From positions 3,100,001 through 3,164,000 of the forward strand of contig NZ_VIVR01000001.1 of NCBI RefSeq assembly GCF_007828955.1: 64,000 nucleotides of DNA. Direction: 5' to 3'. This stretch comes from Kitasatospora atroaurantiaca. GTDB taxonomy: Bacteria > Actinomycetota > Actinomycetes > Streptomycetales > Streptomycetaceae. The position numbers and the translations under genes were made by a program. The first letter of the stretch is position 1, and each line of letters begins with the position of its first letter. The notes below the pieces were generated by a model that saw only the letters and a list, made by a program, of their open reading frames with translations, searched no databases and was not told the origin of the DNA. This document shows, one piece after another, positions 31,754 through 40,622 of this stretch.

Positions 31754-33796
31754 TCAGACGTGCTCGGGCGCCGGGAGCTTCTCGTGCTCGGACCTCACGC
31801 TCGGCTCGCCGCGGCGGACGGCACCTGGCGCCCGGCGGGACGGGTGGTACGCGCGGTTGGAGGAGGAGAGCTGCCAGGGCACGCTGATCACCATCACGCC
31901 GGTCGTGAAGAGCAGGCGGCTCTTCAGCCACAGCGCGGACTGGTTGTGCAGCAGGTGCTCCCACCAGTGCCCGACCACGTACTCCGGGATGAAGACCGCG
32001 ACGGCGTCCCGCGGGCTGGTCCGGCGGATCGAACGGACGTAGCCGACGACCGGCTTGGTGATCTCACGGTACGGGGAGTCCAGCACCTTGAGCGGGACCT
32101 GGACGTCGAACTCGTCCCACTTGGCCTCAAGTTCCTGCACCGCGTCCTTCTCGACCGCGACGCTGACGGCCTCCAGCGAGTCGGGCTTGAAGGCCTGGGC
32201 GTAGCCGAGGGCGCGCAGGGTGGGCTTGTGAAGCTTGGAGACCAGCACGATGCCGTGCACCTTGGAGGGCCGGACCGACTCGGCGTGCGGGTCGTCGACG
32301 GCCAGTTCCGCGGCGACCGCGTCGTAGTGCCGGCGGATGCCGCGCATCATGACCCAGAGGACGATCGCGGCGACGACGGCCAGCCAGGCGCCCTGGGTGA
32401 ACTTGGTCAGCAGGACGATGACCAGCACCAGCGCGGTGACGCAGGCACCGAAGCCGTTGATCACCCGGGACCGCTGGGCGGCGTTGCGCACCGACGGGTC
32501 GGTCTCCGTCTCCAGCGTCTGGTTCCAGTGCTTGACCATGCCGATCTGCGACAGGGTGAAGGAGGTGAAGACGCCCAGGATGTAGAGGTGGATCAGGCTG
32601 GTGACGTCCGCGTTGTACAGCCACAGCAGGGCACCGGCCACCACCGCCAGGGCGATGATCCCGTTGGAGAACGCGAGCCGGTCGCCGCGGGTGTGCATCT
32701 GCCGGGGCAGGTAGCGGTGCTCGGCGAGGATCGAGGCCAGCAGCGGGAAGCCGTTGAAAGCGGTGTTGGCGGCCAGGATCAGGACCAGCGCGGTGACGGC
32801 CTGGATGAAGTAGAAGAGGACGCTGTGGTCCCCGCCGAAGACGGCGGCGGCCAGCTGGGCGATGACGGTCGGCTGGGCGAAGGTCGAGCAGTCGCCGCCG
32901 AGGCCGGTGAGCTGGCAGGCGTTGTCGACGTAGTGGACCTTGGAGATCAGCGACAGCGCGGTGATGCCGACGAACATCACCACGGCGGTGATGCCCATGA
33001 CGGCCATCGTGGTCGCGGCGTTCCTCGACTTCGGCGTACGGAACGCCGGGACACCGTTGGAGATCGCCTCGACGCCCGTCAGCGCCGTACAACCGGAGGC
33101 GAAGGCCCTCAACCCCAGCATCAGCAGGCCGAGGCCGGCCAGCGTGTCCTTGTGGTCCTCCGGGGTGATCCCGTACGCGGCACTGGACGCCACCGGGGCG
33201 TCGCCCAGGATCACCCGGACCAGACCGGTGCCGACCATCAGCAGGATGCCGCCGATGAAGAGGTAGGTCGGCGCGGCGAAGGCCTTGCCGGACTCCCGTA
33301 CGCCGCGCAGGTTCATCGCGGCGAGCAGGACGACGAAGCCGACCGCCAGCCCGACCCGGTGCGGGGCGAGGTCGGGCAGCGCCGAGATGATGTTGTCCAC
33401 CCCGGACGCGACCGACACCGCGACCGTCATCACGTAGTCCACCAGCAGCGAGGCGGCGACCACCAGGCCGGAGTTGGCCCCGAGGTTCTTGGACACCACC
33501 TCGTACGACCCGCCGCCACTCGGGTAGGCGTGGACGACCTGGCGGTACGACATCACCACGACCGCCATCAGGGCGACGACGCCGGCCGCGACCCAGGGGG
33601 TCAGGTAGAGGAAGGCGGTGCCACCGACGGTGAGCACCAGCAGGATCTCCTGGGTGGCGTAGGCCACCGAGGAGAGCGGGTCGGAAGCGAAGATCGGCAG
33701 GGCCAGCCGCTTGGGCAGCAGGGTCTCGCCCAGCTCCTCGCTGCGCATGGCCTTACCGATCACGAGGCGCTTGAGCGCCTGGGGCACGTTGAACAC
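31754..33796 (-). CDS. KimA-like APC-family potassium transporter
   Basis: The product is about 680 residues with about 12 membrane segments and a ~190-residue cytoplasmic C-terminal region. The N-terminus (LPIFASDPLSSVAYATQEIL), SYRQVVHAYPSGGGSYEVVSKNLG, SLLVDYVMTVAVSVASG and SGCTALTGVEAISNGVPAF closely follow Bacillus KimA (YdaO), a c-di-AMP-regulated K+/H+ symporter. The C-terminal part ends like KimA, with the HWWEHLLHNQSALWLKSRL segment. The GTG at 33796 begins the conserved part; longer in-frame starts are possible. The alternative annotation is an amino-acid permease. Confidence 0.8.
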   Translation of the reverse strand: MFNVPQALKRLVIGKAMRSEELGETLLPKRLALPIFASDPLSSVAYATQEILLVLTVGGTAFLYLTPWVAAGVVALMAVVVMSYRQVVHAYPSGGGSYEVVSKNLGANSGLVVAASLLVDYVMTVAVSVASGVDNIISALPDLAPHRVGLAVGFVVLLAAMNLRGVRESGKAFAAPTYLFIGGILLMVGTGLVRVILGDAPVASSAAYGITPEDHKDTLAGLGLLMLGLRAFASGCTALTGVEAISNGVPAFRTPKSRNAATTMAVMGITAVVMFVGITALSLISKVHYVDNACQLTGLGGDCSTFAQPTVIAQLAAAVFGGDHSVLFYFIQAVTALVLILAANTAFNGFPLLASILAEHRYLPRQMHTRGDRLAFSNGIIALAVVAGALLWLYNADVTSLIHLYILGVFTSFTLSQIGMVKHWNQTLETETDPSVRNAAQRSRVINGFGACVTALVLVIVLLTKFTQGAWLAVVAAIVLWVMMRGIRRHYDAVAAELAVDDPHAESVRPSKVHGIVLVSKLHKPTLRALGYAQAFKPDSLEAVSVAVEKDAVQELEAKWDEFDVQVPLKVLDSPYREITKPVVGYVRSIRRTSPRDAVAVFIPEYVVGHWWEHLLHNQSALWLKSRLLFTTGVMVISVPWQLSSSNRAYHPSRRAPGAVRRGEPSVRSEHEKLPAPEHV

Positions 33797-34196
33797 ACGG
33801 GCGAGCGTATGCGGCCGCAGCACACGTGAAATGGGCCGCCGCGGCGCGTGGCGCGCCTCGAACACGCCCGTTGGGAGCAGTATTCGCGCAGGTTGGGGCC
33901 CCGCTAGGACGGTTCCGCCACCGGCCCGTCCGACGGCGCGCCGGGCTCCCCGTTAAGAGATCGTCAAGATGTCGAGCCGTTATCGGACATCTGGCCGAAT
34001 GGTGACATTTCGCGCCGGGCGAGATGGGACCGGGGGTCCTGGCGGGGGCGGGTCGGCCGAGTGTCCCGGCGGGCGCCGGCTGGGAAGACGATCAGCACAT
34101 GCGAAGGACTCCCGACGGTGCGCCGGGGCTGTCTTCAGCGGGGAGGCCGACCGGCCGCCCCGCCCCGCGAGACACTCTCCTGCTATATCGATGCAA
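33797..34196. other. intergenic region between KimA-like gene and sodF
   Basis: About 400 bases between divergent genes. I find no supported coding region. It must hold the promoter of the KimA-like gene on the minus strand; TTGACG near 33960 is a possible -35 element, but no clear -10 follows. No riboswitch-like structure could be recognised. Confidence 0.4.
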
Positions 34197-34213
34197 TTGC
34201 AAGCTATACGCAA
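34197..34213 (+). promoter_or_regulatory. Nur-type nickel box in the sodF promoter
   Basis: TTGCAA-GCTAT-ACGCAA fits the Streptomyces Nur consensus tTGCaa-N5-ttGCAA with two mismatches in the second half. TAGTGT, a plausible -10 box, follows at 34214-34219, so Nur binding would block transcription. In Streptomyces, Ni-Nur represses the iron SodF while nickel SodN is used. The start of translation is 60 bases downstream. Confidence 0.7.
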
Positions 34214-34273
34214 TAGTGTGAGCCGAGCACCACAAGCATCCTCCGACGCAACGCGACTAGGAGCCCTACCTCC

Positions 34274-34873
34274 ATGGGTCAGTACACGCTCCCCGACCTC
34301 CCGTACGACTACTCCGCGCTCGCCCCCGCGATCACCGGCGAGATCCTCGAACTGCACCACGCCAAGCACCACGCGGCGTACGTCAAGGGAGCGAACGACA
34401 CCCTTGAACAGCTGGCCGAGGCCCGCGACAAGGAGCAGTACGGCAACCTGGTCGGCCTGGAGAAGACCTACGCCTTCCATCTGTCCGGCCACGTCCTGCA
34501 CTCGATCTTCTGGGAGAACCTCTCCCCCGACGGCGGCGACCGCCCCGACGGCGCCCTCGCCGACGCCATCGAGGAGCACCTGGGCGGCTTCGAGGCGTTC
34601 AAGAAGCAGCTCACCGCCGCCACCGCCGGCGTCCAGGGCTCCGGCTGGGGCGTCCTCGCCTGGGAGCCGCTCGGGCAGCGCCTGATCGTCGAACAGGTCT
34701 ACGACCACCACGGCAACGTCGGTATGGGCACCACCCCGCTGCTCGTCTTCGACGCCTGGGAGCACGCCTACTACCTGCAGTACCGCAACGTCCGGCCCGA
34801 CTACGTCAACAAGCTCTGGGACCTGGTCAACTGGACGGACGTCAGCAACCGCCTGGCCGCCGCAAAGGGCTGA
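34274..34873 (+). CDS. sodF: superoxide dismutase, iron type
   Basis: The product is 199 residues and begins [18 protein letters not shown]. The metal ligands are all in place: His in [10 protein letters not shown], His in [10 protein letters not shown], and Asp/His in [15 protein letters not shown]. It dismutates superoxide in the cytosol. The streptomycete enzyme is usually Fe (or Fe/Zn) and is repressed by nickel through Nur, consistent with the box upstream. A GC-rich hairpin follows the stop. Confidence 0.96.
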   Translation: MGQYTLPDLPYDYSALAPAITGEILELHHAKHHAAYVKGANDTLEQLAEARDKEQYGNLVGLEKTYAFHLSGHVLHSIFWENLSPDGGDRPDGALADAIEEHLGGFEAFKKQLTAATAGVQGSGWGVLAWEPLGQRLIVEQVYDHHGNVGMGTTPLLVFDAWEHAYYLQYRNVRPDYVNKLWDLVNWTDVSNRLAAAKG

Positions 34874-34889
34874 CCGGCGCGCGACCGCT

Positions 34890-34919
34890 GGGCGGGGCTC
34901 CGGCTGCGGGGCCCCGCCC
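34890..34919 (+). terminator. sodF terminator
   Basis: GGGCGGGGC pairs with GCCCCGCCC (9 bp) around a 12-base loop, 17 bases past sodF and 18 bases before the HAD gene. Confidence 0.65.
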
Positions 34920-34936
34920 GAAGCTACGCTCGCGGC

Positions 34937-35581
34937 ATGCAGCGGCTCGTCCTGATCGACCTGGACCACACCCTCATCGAGCGGCACGGCACCTCGGCCG
35001 ACTGGGCCGCGGAGTTCTGCGCGACGTACGGCCTGCACCCGGACACCGCGCAGAGTGTGTACGACACCGTCCACGCGCGGCCGCACCCGGAGACCTTCGC
35101 CCGGCTCAGCGCGGAGTACGGGCTGCCGCTGTCCGGCGAGGCCCTGTGGGAGAGGCACGTCGACGGGCAGGCGTCCCGCGTCCGGCGCATCCCCGGCGTC
35201 ACGGACGGGCTCCGCCGACTGCGCGCGGGCGGCTGGACCGTCGTCGTGGTCACCAACGGGTCCACCCCGATCCAGAGCGCCAAGCTCGCCAGAGCCGGCC
35301 TGCGCGACGCCGTCGACGCCGTCTGCATTTCGGAGGAGGCCGGCTCCCGTAAGCCCGACCCGGCGATCTTCCACCTCGCCGCCACCCGATCGGGCCACGA
35401 CCCCTCGGCCGGCGGCTGGATGGTCGGCAACAACCCGGCGACGGACATCCTCGGCGCCCAGGCGGCCGGCCTCCGCTCGGTCTGGATCTCCGCCGGCCAC
35501 CCCTGGCAGGAACCCCACCCCGCCCCCGACCACGCCGTACGGGACGTGGCGGAAGCGGCAGACCTGCTGCTGAGCCTCTGA
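34937..35581 (+). CDS. HAD-superfamily hydrolase
   Basis: The product is 214 residues with an alpha-helical cap. Motif I is LIDLDHTLIE (nucleophile and acid Asp), motif II VTNGS, motif III lysine in GSRKPDPAIF, and motif IV VGNNPATDILGA. Motif IV has Asn where many HADs have Asp (GDxxxxD), leaving only the second acidic ligand. It probably hydrolyses a small phosphate ester; the substrate is not predictable. Confidence 0.85.
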   Translation: MQRLVLIDLDHTLIERHGTSADWAAEFCATYGLHPDTAQSVYDTVHARPHPETFARLSAEYGLPLSGEALWERHVDGQASRVRRIPGVTDGLRRLRAGGWTVVVVTNGSTPIQSAKLARAGLRDAVDAVCISEEAGSRKPDPAIFHLAATRSGHDPSAGGWMVGNNPATDILGAQAAGLRSVWISAGHPWQEPHPAPDHAVRDVAEAADLLLSL

Positions 35582-35731
35582 CTCTGCACCTCGAAGCCGC
35601 CACCGGCCTCGAAGACGGCTCGGTGCGCCTCGTTCGGGCATGCGACAACGAGATCTGACGCACCGCCCGCCCGCAGGATGCCCGACGAGGCCGGCCGGAG
35701 CCACCCAGCACACCCATCCCGCTCGATGCGA

Positions 35732-36319
35732 TCAGCGCTCGCAGGCGGTTCCGTCGCCGTCGCGGTCGAGACCCTTGCGGTAGCCCGGCTCGCCGATGTG
35801 GATGGGGGCGGCCCCGGCGGCCTTCGCCTCGTCACAGTTCTTGTAGTAGACGGAGGCGGGCGCGCTGGAGCGCTCGGGCTCCGGGGTGGCCGCCTCGGTG
35901 GTCGGAACCACGACGGGTGGCTGGGTCTCGTACACGGGCGGTGCGGTCGGGGTGGGAGTGAGCGACGGAGTCGGCGTCTGCGTCGGGCTTGCGGTGGGCG
36001 TCGGGCTTGCGGTGGGGGTCGGGCTTGCGGTGGGGGTCGGGCTCAGTGTCGGTGTGGGGCTGATCGGCGCGATCGTGGTGGCAGCCGGCTTCTCGACATC
36101 CTCCTTCGGCGCGGGGCCGATGATCGCTCCCAGCCAGATGAAGGACATGAACACGCACCACACCGTCAGCGCCACCTTGGCCGCCACGTGGATACGGCGC
36201 GAGCGCCAGGCCATCACCGCAGCGGCGGGCGGCACAAAGATGAGCAGCGCGACGCGGACGAGCCGGTTCGATCCACTTCGGGGAGCCGCCTGGGGAGCGG
36301 GTGCGCCGTACGGATTCAC
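35732..36319 (-). CDS. membrane-anchored excalibur-domain protein
   Basis: The product is about 195 residues; the GTG at 36319 has GAGGACC eight bases upstream, and an in-frame GTG at 36334 is less well placed. There are two adjacent hydrophobic segments (about 25-42 and 50-70). A Pro/Thr/Ser stalk follows, with perfect SPTPTA repeats. The C-terminal excalibur domain reads YYKNCDEAKAAGAAPI ... LDRDGDGTACER, whose DxDxDGxxCE loop is calcium-binding. Such proteins sit at the cell surface. Slippage in the stalk repeat would change its length. Confidence 0.85.
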   Translation of the reverse strand: MNPYGAPAPQAAPRSGSNRLVRVALLIFVPPAAAVMAWRSRRIHVAAKVALTVWCVFMSFIWLGAIIGPAPKEDVEKPAATTIAPISPTPTLSPTPTASPTPTASPTPTASPTQTPTPSLTPTPTAPPVYETQPPVVVPTTEAATPEPERSSAPASVYYKNCDEAKAAGAAPIHIGEPGYRKGLDRDGDGTACER

Positions 36320-36508
36320 GTTGTTGGTCCTCACGTCGGTGACGGATCGCGCGCCGCCTTCACCGCGCTGTGGGACCGGCTACGTTCGCAGGTGTCGCGC
36401 ACCCTCCGTGAGCAACCAGCGACGTTGTGATGGGACTGTGATGGGCTGCTCGCCAGCAGCACTCGGCATCCCTTTTCACCCACTGCCTCAGGGTGCGCTC
36501 AGGGCAGC

Positions 36509-36555
36509 AAAAAGGACCGGCTCTGAGCCGCGTTTCCGCAGTTCAGAGCCGGTCC
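36509..36555 (-). terminator. tRNA-Tyr terminator
   Basis: GGACCGGCTCTGA pairs perfectly with TCAGAGCCGGTCC (13 bp) across a 16-base loop. On the minus strand the stem is followed by TTTTT, starting 11 bases past the tRNA 3' end. Confidence 0.9.
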
Positions 36556-36565
36556 ATCTATCCTG

Positions 36566-36646
36566 TGGCTGGTGCAGGGTTCGAACCTGCGTAGCTTGCG
36601 CGACAGATTTACAGTCTGCTCCCTTTGGCCGCTCGGGCAACCAGCC
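36566..36646 (-). tRNA. tRNA-Tyr (anticodon GTA)
   Basis: The molecule is 81 bases with acceptor GGCTGGT/ACCAGCC and discriminator A. The anticodon arm is GCAGA-CTGTAAA-TCTGT (GTA), there is a long variable arm, and the T arm is GCAGGTTCGAACCTGC. A tRNA-Tyr gene in this neighbourhood is, to my knowledge, the attachment site of the SLP1 element in S. coelicolor; no element is inserted in it here. Confidence 0.96.
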
Positions 36647-36861
36647 AGGATGGTGTCTCCCGGGGCGCTGCCCCGTTCGACCTCGTAAACGATACCTGAT
36701 GACGGGGGGTGGTTCGCCACTCGGTTGGTCACGTGATGATCAAGGAAGGGGCGTGGCTGTCGGGGGCGGGCGGGGGCGCTGCTGGATAGGCTGGGGCGGC
36801 ACCTGTCCCGTGCGGGCGGGCGCTGACAGTGAAGCCAGATCATCAAGGAGACCAACACACC

Positions 36862-37350
36862 ATGGCCGACTCCAGTTTCGACATCGTCTCGAAGGTCGAG
36901 TGGCAGGAGGTCGACAACGCGATCAACCAGACCTCCCGCGAGATCGCCACGCGCTTCGACTTCAAGAACGTCGGCGCCGAGATCAAGCGGTCGGGCGAGA
37001 AGATCGAGATGAAGGCCAACGGCGAGGAGCGGGTCAAGGCGATCCTGGACGTGCTGAAGGACAAGTTCATCAAGCGCGGCCTGTCGCTGAAGGCGATGGA
37101 CGCGGGCGACCCGCAGCTGTCCGGCAAGGAGTACAAGATCTTCGCGGACATCAAGGAGGGCATCACCCAGGATGATGCCAAGAAGGTCGCGAAGATCATC
37201 CGCGATGAGGGCCCGAAGGGCGTCAAGGCGCAGGTCCAGGGCGACGAGCTGCGCGTCAGCTCGAAGAGCCGGGACGACCTGCAGCAGGTCCAGGCGCTGC
37301 TCAAGGGCAAGGACCTGGAGTTCGCGATCCAGTTCGTCAACTACCGCTGA
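36862..37350 (+). CDS. YajQ family nucleotide-binding protein
   Basis: The product is 162 residues. It begins [20 protein letters not shown] and has the conserved [12 protein letters not shown] and [22 protein letters not shown]. These are the UPF0234/YajQ features: two ferredoxin-like domains. Family members bind nucleic acid or, in Xanthomonas, cyclic di-GMP and act as regulators. The ATG follows AAGGAG by 12 bases. It diverges from tRNA-Tyr. Confidence 0.93.
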   Translation: MADSSFDIVSKVEWQEVDNAINQTSREIATRFDFKNVGAEIKRSGEKIEMKANGEERVKAILDVLKDKFIKRGLSLKAMDAGDPQLSGKEYKIFADIKEGITQDDAKKVAKIIRDEGPKGVKAQVQGDELRVSSKSRDDLQQVQALLKGKDLEFAIQFVNYR

Positions 37351-37390
37351 CCAGCGGTAGCCGTCGCAGCAGTCGCAGTACCCCGTCGAA

Positions 37391-37428
37391 CCGTCGGGCC
37401 CGGACCGCGTACGGTCCGGGCCCGACGG
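37391..37428. terminator. bidirectional terminator between yajQ and the next gene
   Basis: A perfect 17-bp stem CCGTCGGGCCCGGACCG / CGGTCCGGGCCCGACGG with loop CGTA separates two converging genes. Confidence 0.85.
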
Positions 37429-37448
37429 CGGTCACGGCCCGACGGCGG

Positions 37449-38054
37449 TTACGGCCGCGGGCCGACCGCGGTCCCGACCGGCGGAACGTCGGTGAGGCTG
37501 GTGGTGGTTGCGACCGTTGCCGCCACGGAGTCGACCGAGAGCGGCGGGACCACCTTCTGCACGGCCGACGGATCGGGCTTGGCCGCCGTCGCGGCGGCGA
37601 CCAGGTCGGTGGCGTCCTTCTGGACCTTGGCCAGCGCATCCGACGGGTTCACCGGCACGGGGAGCGTGCTGGGAGCGGTACGCGGCGTGTCGCTCACCGG
37701 GAGAGGCGGCAACGGCGGCAACGGCAGCTTGCCCACCAGGTCCTTCACGGCGGCCGTCAGGTCGTCCAGCAGCTTCTGGAGCGCCGCCGGATCGGGTGTG
37801 CCCGAGGGGGGAGTCGCCGAGGCGACCAGGCTGTTGACGAGTTTGAGAACCCCACCCAGTGCTCCGAGCACGTCGAGGGTCTTGGTGGGATCGGGGACGG
37901 AGGGGAGTCCGGCCGTCGGCTGGGCGACGGCTGCGGGACGGGGAGCGGTCGCGGCTGCGGTATCGGCCGCTCCGGCGACGTTGGCGGACACTGCGGTGAC
38001 TGTGGTCAGGCCCAGAGCTGCAGTCAGCACGGCGGCCGTCCAGGTGGCACGCAT
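37449..38054 (-). CDS. secreted protein of unknown function
   Basis: The product is 201 residues. A clear Sec signal peptide (MRATWTAAVLTAALGLTTVTAVSANVAGA, about residues 1-29) leads into a Pro/Ala/Thr-rich, low-complexity region. An amphipathic helical stretch follows (ALQKLLDDLTAAVKDLVGKL), then PLPPLPPLPV. There are no cysteines after the signal and no catalytic motif. I do not recognise a family; a cell-wall or surface role is possible. Confidence 0.7.
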   Translation of the reverse strand: MRATWTAAVLTAALGLTTVTAVSANVAGAADTAAATAPRPAAVAQPTAGLPSVPDPTKTLDVLGALGGVLKLVNSLVASATPPSGTPDPAALQKLLDDLTAAVKDLVGKLPLPPLPPLPVSDTPRTAPSTLPVPVNPSDALAKVQKDATDLVAAATAAKPDPSAVQKVVPPLSVDSVAATVATTTSLTDVPPVGTAVGPRP

Positions 38055-38168
38055 GAGATGCGTTTCCTTTCAGTGAAGTTGAGGCTTTGCGCCTTCACCA
38101 CACGTTGAGCCACCCCACGCAGCCCGGCCACCGTTCGTACGCCGAATGGTGGCCGCCGCCGAGCGCGC

Positions 38169-38642
38169 CTACCGGACCGCCCAGCCCTCCGAGCTCCGTT
38201 GACGCCCCAGCCCGACCGCCTCGAACTCGTCGTGACCGTAGGGGCGTTGTGCGCCGAGTCTGCGAAGTGCCTGGGAGATCGGACTGCCCTCGTCCGGGCG
38301 CGGGTCGTCCTCGTCGGTCCGCAGCGGACCGAGGTCGATCTTCCCGTCCACCCAGACCGCCGCCTGCTGGACGCCTCGGCCCCCGAAGTAGTCGGCCTCG
38401 ACATATGCGATGGGGCCGGCCTGCGACCAGGCGCCGAGACGACGGCCGAAGCCACCGGGGAAGGACTCGAAGCCCGCCTCGACGAGGCCCTCGGACTCGT
38501 GGAGGGCGTCGAAGAGCCGGTTCGTCATCGGGATCAGCGCCAGCCCCTGCTCCAGCCGCGCGACCCGCGCAACCGGAACCTCCGCCGCCACCACGTTGAG
38601 CAGGTCGGTGGCGGCGATCAGCGCCTTCAGTTCATATGACAT
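38169..38642 (-). CDS. conserved protein of unknown function
   Basis: The product is 157 residues starting MSYELKALIAATDLL and soluble, with GPIAYVEADYFGGRGVQQAAVWVDGK in the middle. That pattern is common in actinobacterial uncharacterised proteins. It lies 54 bases downstream of a small gene on the same strand, possibly in one transcript. No function can be assigned. Confidence 0.65.
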   Translation of the reverse strand: MSYELKALIAATDLLNVVAAEVPVARVARLEQGLALIPMTNRLFDALHESEGLVEAGFESFPGGFGRRLGAWSQAGPIAYVEADYFGGRGVQQAAVWVDGKIDLGPLRTDEDDPRPDEGSPISQALRRLGAQRPYGHDEFEAVGLGRQRSSEGWAVR

Positions 38643-38695
38643 TCAGTCATTCTGCCCCTCTTGCGGCAATCCGGTCATGGGAATAATCGAACTGA

Positions 38696-38956
38696 CTATC
38701 CATTACCACGGTGATCAGCGACACATACGGCGAGGTCAGGCCCCCGCGGGAAGGCAGCCCTCACGGGGTACCAGCCGCGCACCGGAGGATCCTGGTGATC
38801 CATCAACAGCACGACGATGCACGGAAGTTCCGGCAACCGCGAGTGAAGGAGGGCCGCCCCAGTGTCCGTGGCGGGCAGTGCCGAGCGCAGTGCCCGCAGC
38901 CGCTCCGCGGCATCCGTCCGGCGATGCAGTCCGTCGCGGGTGTCGATGGCATCCAT
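38696..38956 (-). CDS. small hypothetical protein
   Basis: The product would be 86 residues from an ATG with CAGGATCG nine bases upstream. It begins with a charged helix (MDAIDTRDGLHRRTDAAERL) and then has PELPCIVVLLMDHQDPPVRGWYPVR. Codon third positions are GC-rich, as expected for a real gene. It precedes 38169-38642 in the same direction. I recognise no family, and coding status is moderate. Confidence 0.5.
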   Translation of the reverse strand: MDAIDTRDGLHRRTDAAERLRALRSALPATDTGAALLHSRLPELPCIVVLLMDHQDPPVRGWYPVRAAFPRGPDLAVCVADHRGNG

Positions 38957-39023
38957 GCCGTCGATCCTGACAGGCTCTGCCGACGAGCGGAGGGACCCCG
39001 GGGCGCTGTTGCAGACTTGGGCG

Positions 39024-39587
39024 GTGACTACTCCGTTCCGGCCCAACGCCGAGCAGTTGGCGGCCGCCTCCGATACGACGATTCCGGACGTGGTGGCGCC
39101 CGGGCTGCGGGTGCTGTTCTGCGGGATCAATCCCGGGCTCTGGTCGGGGGCGACCGGCCATCACTTCGCCCGGCCGGGCAACCGGTTCTGGCCCGCACTG
39201 CACCGCTCCGGGTTCACGCCCACCCTGCTCCGGCCCGACCGGCAGGAGGAGTTGCTCGGTCTGGGTCTCGGCATCACCAACGTGGTCGCGCGCACCACCG
39301 CCAAGGCGGACGAGCTGACCGCCGAGGAGTACCGACAGGGCGGTGAGGCGTTGGTCGAACGCGTCGGCCTGCTGCAGCCCCACACCCTGGCCGTGCTCGG
39401 GATCGGCGCGTACCGGACGGCCTTCCGGAGGCCGCGCGCGGTGATCGGGCCGCAGCCGGAGGGCATCGGAGAGACGGCGGTGTGGGTGCTCCCCAACCCC
39501 AGCGGCCTGAACGCGCACTACACGCTGGACGGCATCGCCGAGGAGTTCCGCCGGCTGCGCGAGGCCGTGCCCCCGGCCGAGTCATAA
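39024..39587 (+). CDS. mug: G/U mismatch-specific DNA glycosylase
   Basis: The product is 187 residues from a GTG at 39024. Active-site motif 1 is FCGINPGLWSG and motif 2 VLPNPSGLNAHY, both diagnostic of the MUG branch of uracil-DNA glycosylases, with HHFARPGNRFWPALH between them. It removes uracil or ethenocytosine opposite guanine, which is relevant in a GC-rich genome prone to cytosine deamination. It converges with the LysR gene (8-base gap). Confidence 0.93.
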   Translation: MTTPFRPNAEQLAAASDTTIPDVVAPGLRVLFCGINPGLWSGATGHHFARPGNRFWPALHRSGFTPTLLRPDRQEELLGLGLGITNVVARTTAKADELTAEEYRQGGEALVERVGLLQPHTLAVLGIGAYRTAFRRPRAVIGPQPEGIGETAVWVLPNPSGLNAHYTLDGIAEEFRRLREAVPPAES

Positions 39588-39595
39588 GGCAAGCA

Positions 39596-40492
39596 CTACA
39601 CCGGAGCGAGCGCCAGCCCCGGCGGCAGCGGAGCCGACCGCAGCTCGCGGATGAGGGCCCGGACGGCCACCGTACGGGCGAGTTCGGGCGTGGTGACGTA
39701 TCCGACCTGCCGGGTGGGCGGCTGCGGGCCGAGCTCGGTGACGGCGAGTCCGGACGGAGCGTCGATCAGCGTCAGCTTGGGCACGATCGACATGCCGAGG
39801 CCCTGCGCCACCATCGACATGGTCACGACGTCGTCCTCGACGTTGAGCCTGGCGGCCGGGATCCAGTCCTGTCGGGCCCACCAATCCCTGGTGTACGAGC
39901 CGCAGTTCTCGTCCCAGTCGACCAGCGGCAGGGTGCGCGGGCGGGCGTGACCGGCCGGGTGCACCAGCGCGTACGCCTCCTCGAAGAGCCGGCCGGTCAG
40001 CAGGCCGGGTACGGCGGGTGACGAGGCGTCGAGGGTCGCGATGCCGAGGTCGGCCCGCCCGTCCGCGACCTCGCCGGCCGTGCCGCGGCCCACCTCGCGG
40101 ACGATCCGCACCCTCGGGACGACCCCCGGGTGGCGGTCGGTGAGCCGGGCCAGCGCGGTGGGCAGCAGATGGGCGGCGGCGCTACGGAAAGCCGCGATCC
40201 GCAGCGGACCGCTGACCGTGCCGGACTCGGCGCCGCGCGCCTCGGCGACCAGGGTCTCCAGCAGGTTCAGGATGTGCCGGGCGTGCACCACCGCGCGCGC
40301 CCCGGCCGGGGTGGCGCGAGCCCCGTGGCGTCCCCGCTCGAAGAGCACGGCGCCGATCTTGCGCTCACAGGTCCGTACCGAGTGCGAGACCGCGGACTGG
40401 GACATGCCGAGGGCCGCGGCAGCGGCGGTGAAGCTCTGCTCGCGGTCGATGGCGACAAGGATCCGCAGCTCGTGCGGGGCTAGGTCGGTCAC
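39596..40492 (-). CDS. LysR-family transcriptional regulator
   Basis: The product is 298 residues from a GTG. The N-terminal winged helix-turn-helix reads HELRILVAIDREQSFTAAAAALGMSQSAVSHSVRTCERKIG, written here in its two halves. A LysR substrate-binding domain follows, with the usual SGPLRIA start and EDDVVTMSMVAQGLGMSIVP. It is divergent from an oxidoreductase gene, with a 29-bp palindrome between them, so it probably controls that gene and itself. The inducer is unknown. Confidence 0.9.
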   Translation of the reverse strand: MTDLAPHELRILVAIDREQSFTAAAAALGMSQSAVSHSVRTCERKIGAVLFERGRHGARATPAGARAVVHARHILNLLETLVAEARGAESGTVSGPLRIAAFRSAAAHLLPTALARLTDRHPGVVPRVRIVREVGRGTAGEVADGRADLGIATLDASSPAVPGLLTGRLFEEAYALVHPAGHARPRTLPLVDWDENCGSYTRDWWARQDWIPAARLNVEDDVVTMSMVAQGLGMSIVPKLTLIDAPSGLAVTELGPQPPTRQVGYVTTPELARTVAVRALIRELRSAPLPPGLALAPV

Positions 40493-40521
40493 CCGGAGAA
40501 CCTATCCCGTGCCATGAGCAG

Positions 40522-40550
40522 CGTGCATGGAAGGCCCCTTTCCATGCACG
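40522..40550. promoter_or_regulatory. operator between LysR and oxidoreductase genes
   Basis: CGTGCATGGAA and TTCCATGCACG form a perfect 11-bp inverted repeat with a 7-base spacer. It lies between the divergent starts, 30 bases from the LysR GTG, as expected for a LysR-type recognition site. Confidence 0.75.
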
Positions 40551-40622
40551 GACGCCTCTGCCGGGGGCGGTGCTTCGCTTCCTACGGTGATCACGTCGGC
40601 CCCCGGAGAGCAGGAGCTCGTG

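Noticed and set aside
33797-34196. c-di-AMP (ydaO) riboswitch upstream of the KimA-like gene
   Set aside because: I could not identify the conserved riboswitch motifs by eye on the minus strand.
35980-36050. CRISPR-like short repeats
   Set aside because: The 18-bp repeats encode the SPTPTA stalk of the excalibur protein in frame and have no spacers. No CRISPR array or cas gene was seen in the window.
36566-36646. SLP1-like element at tRNA-Tyr
   Set aside because: The tRNA is intact, no partial duplicate of its 3' end is seen nearby, and no integrase or rep gene flanks it.
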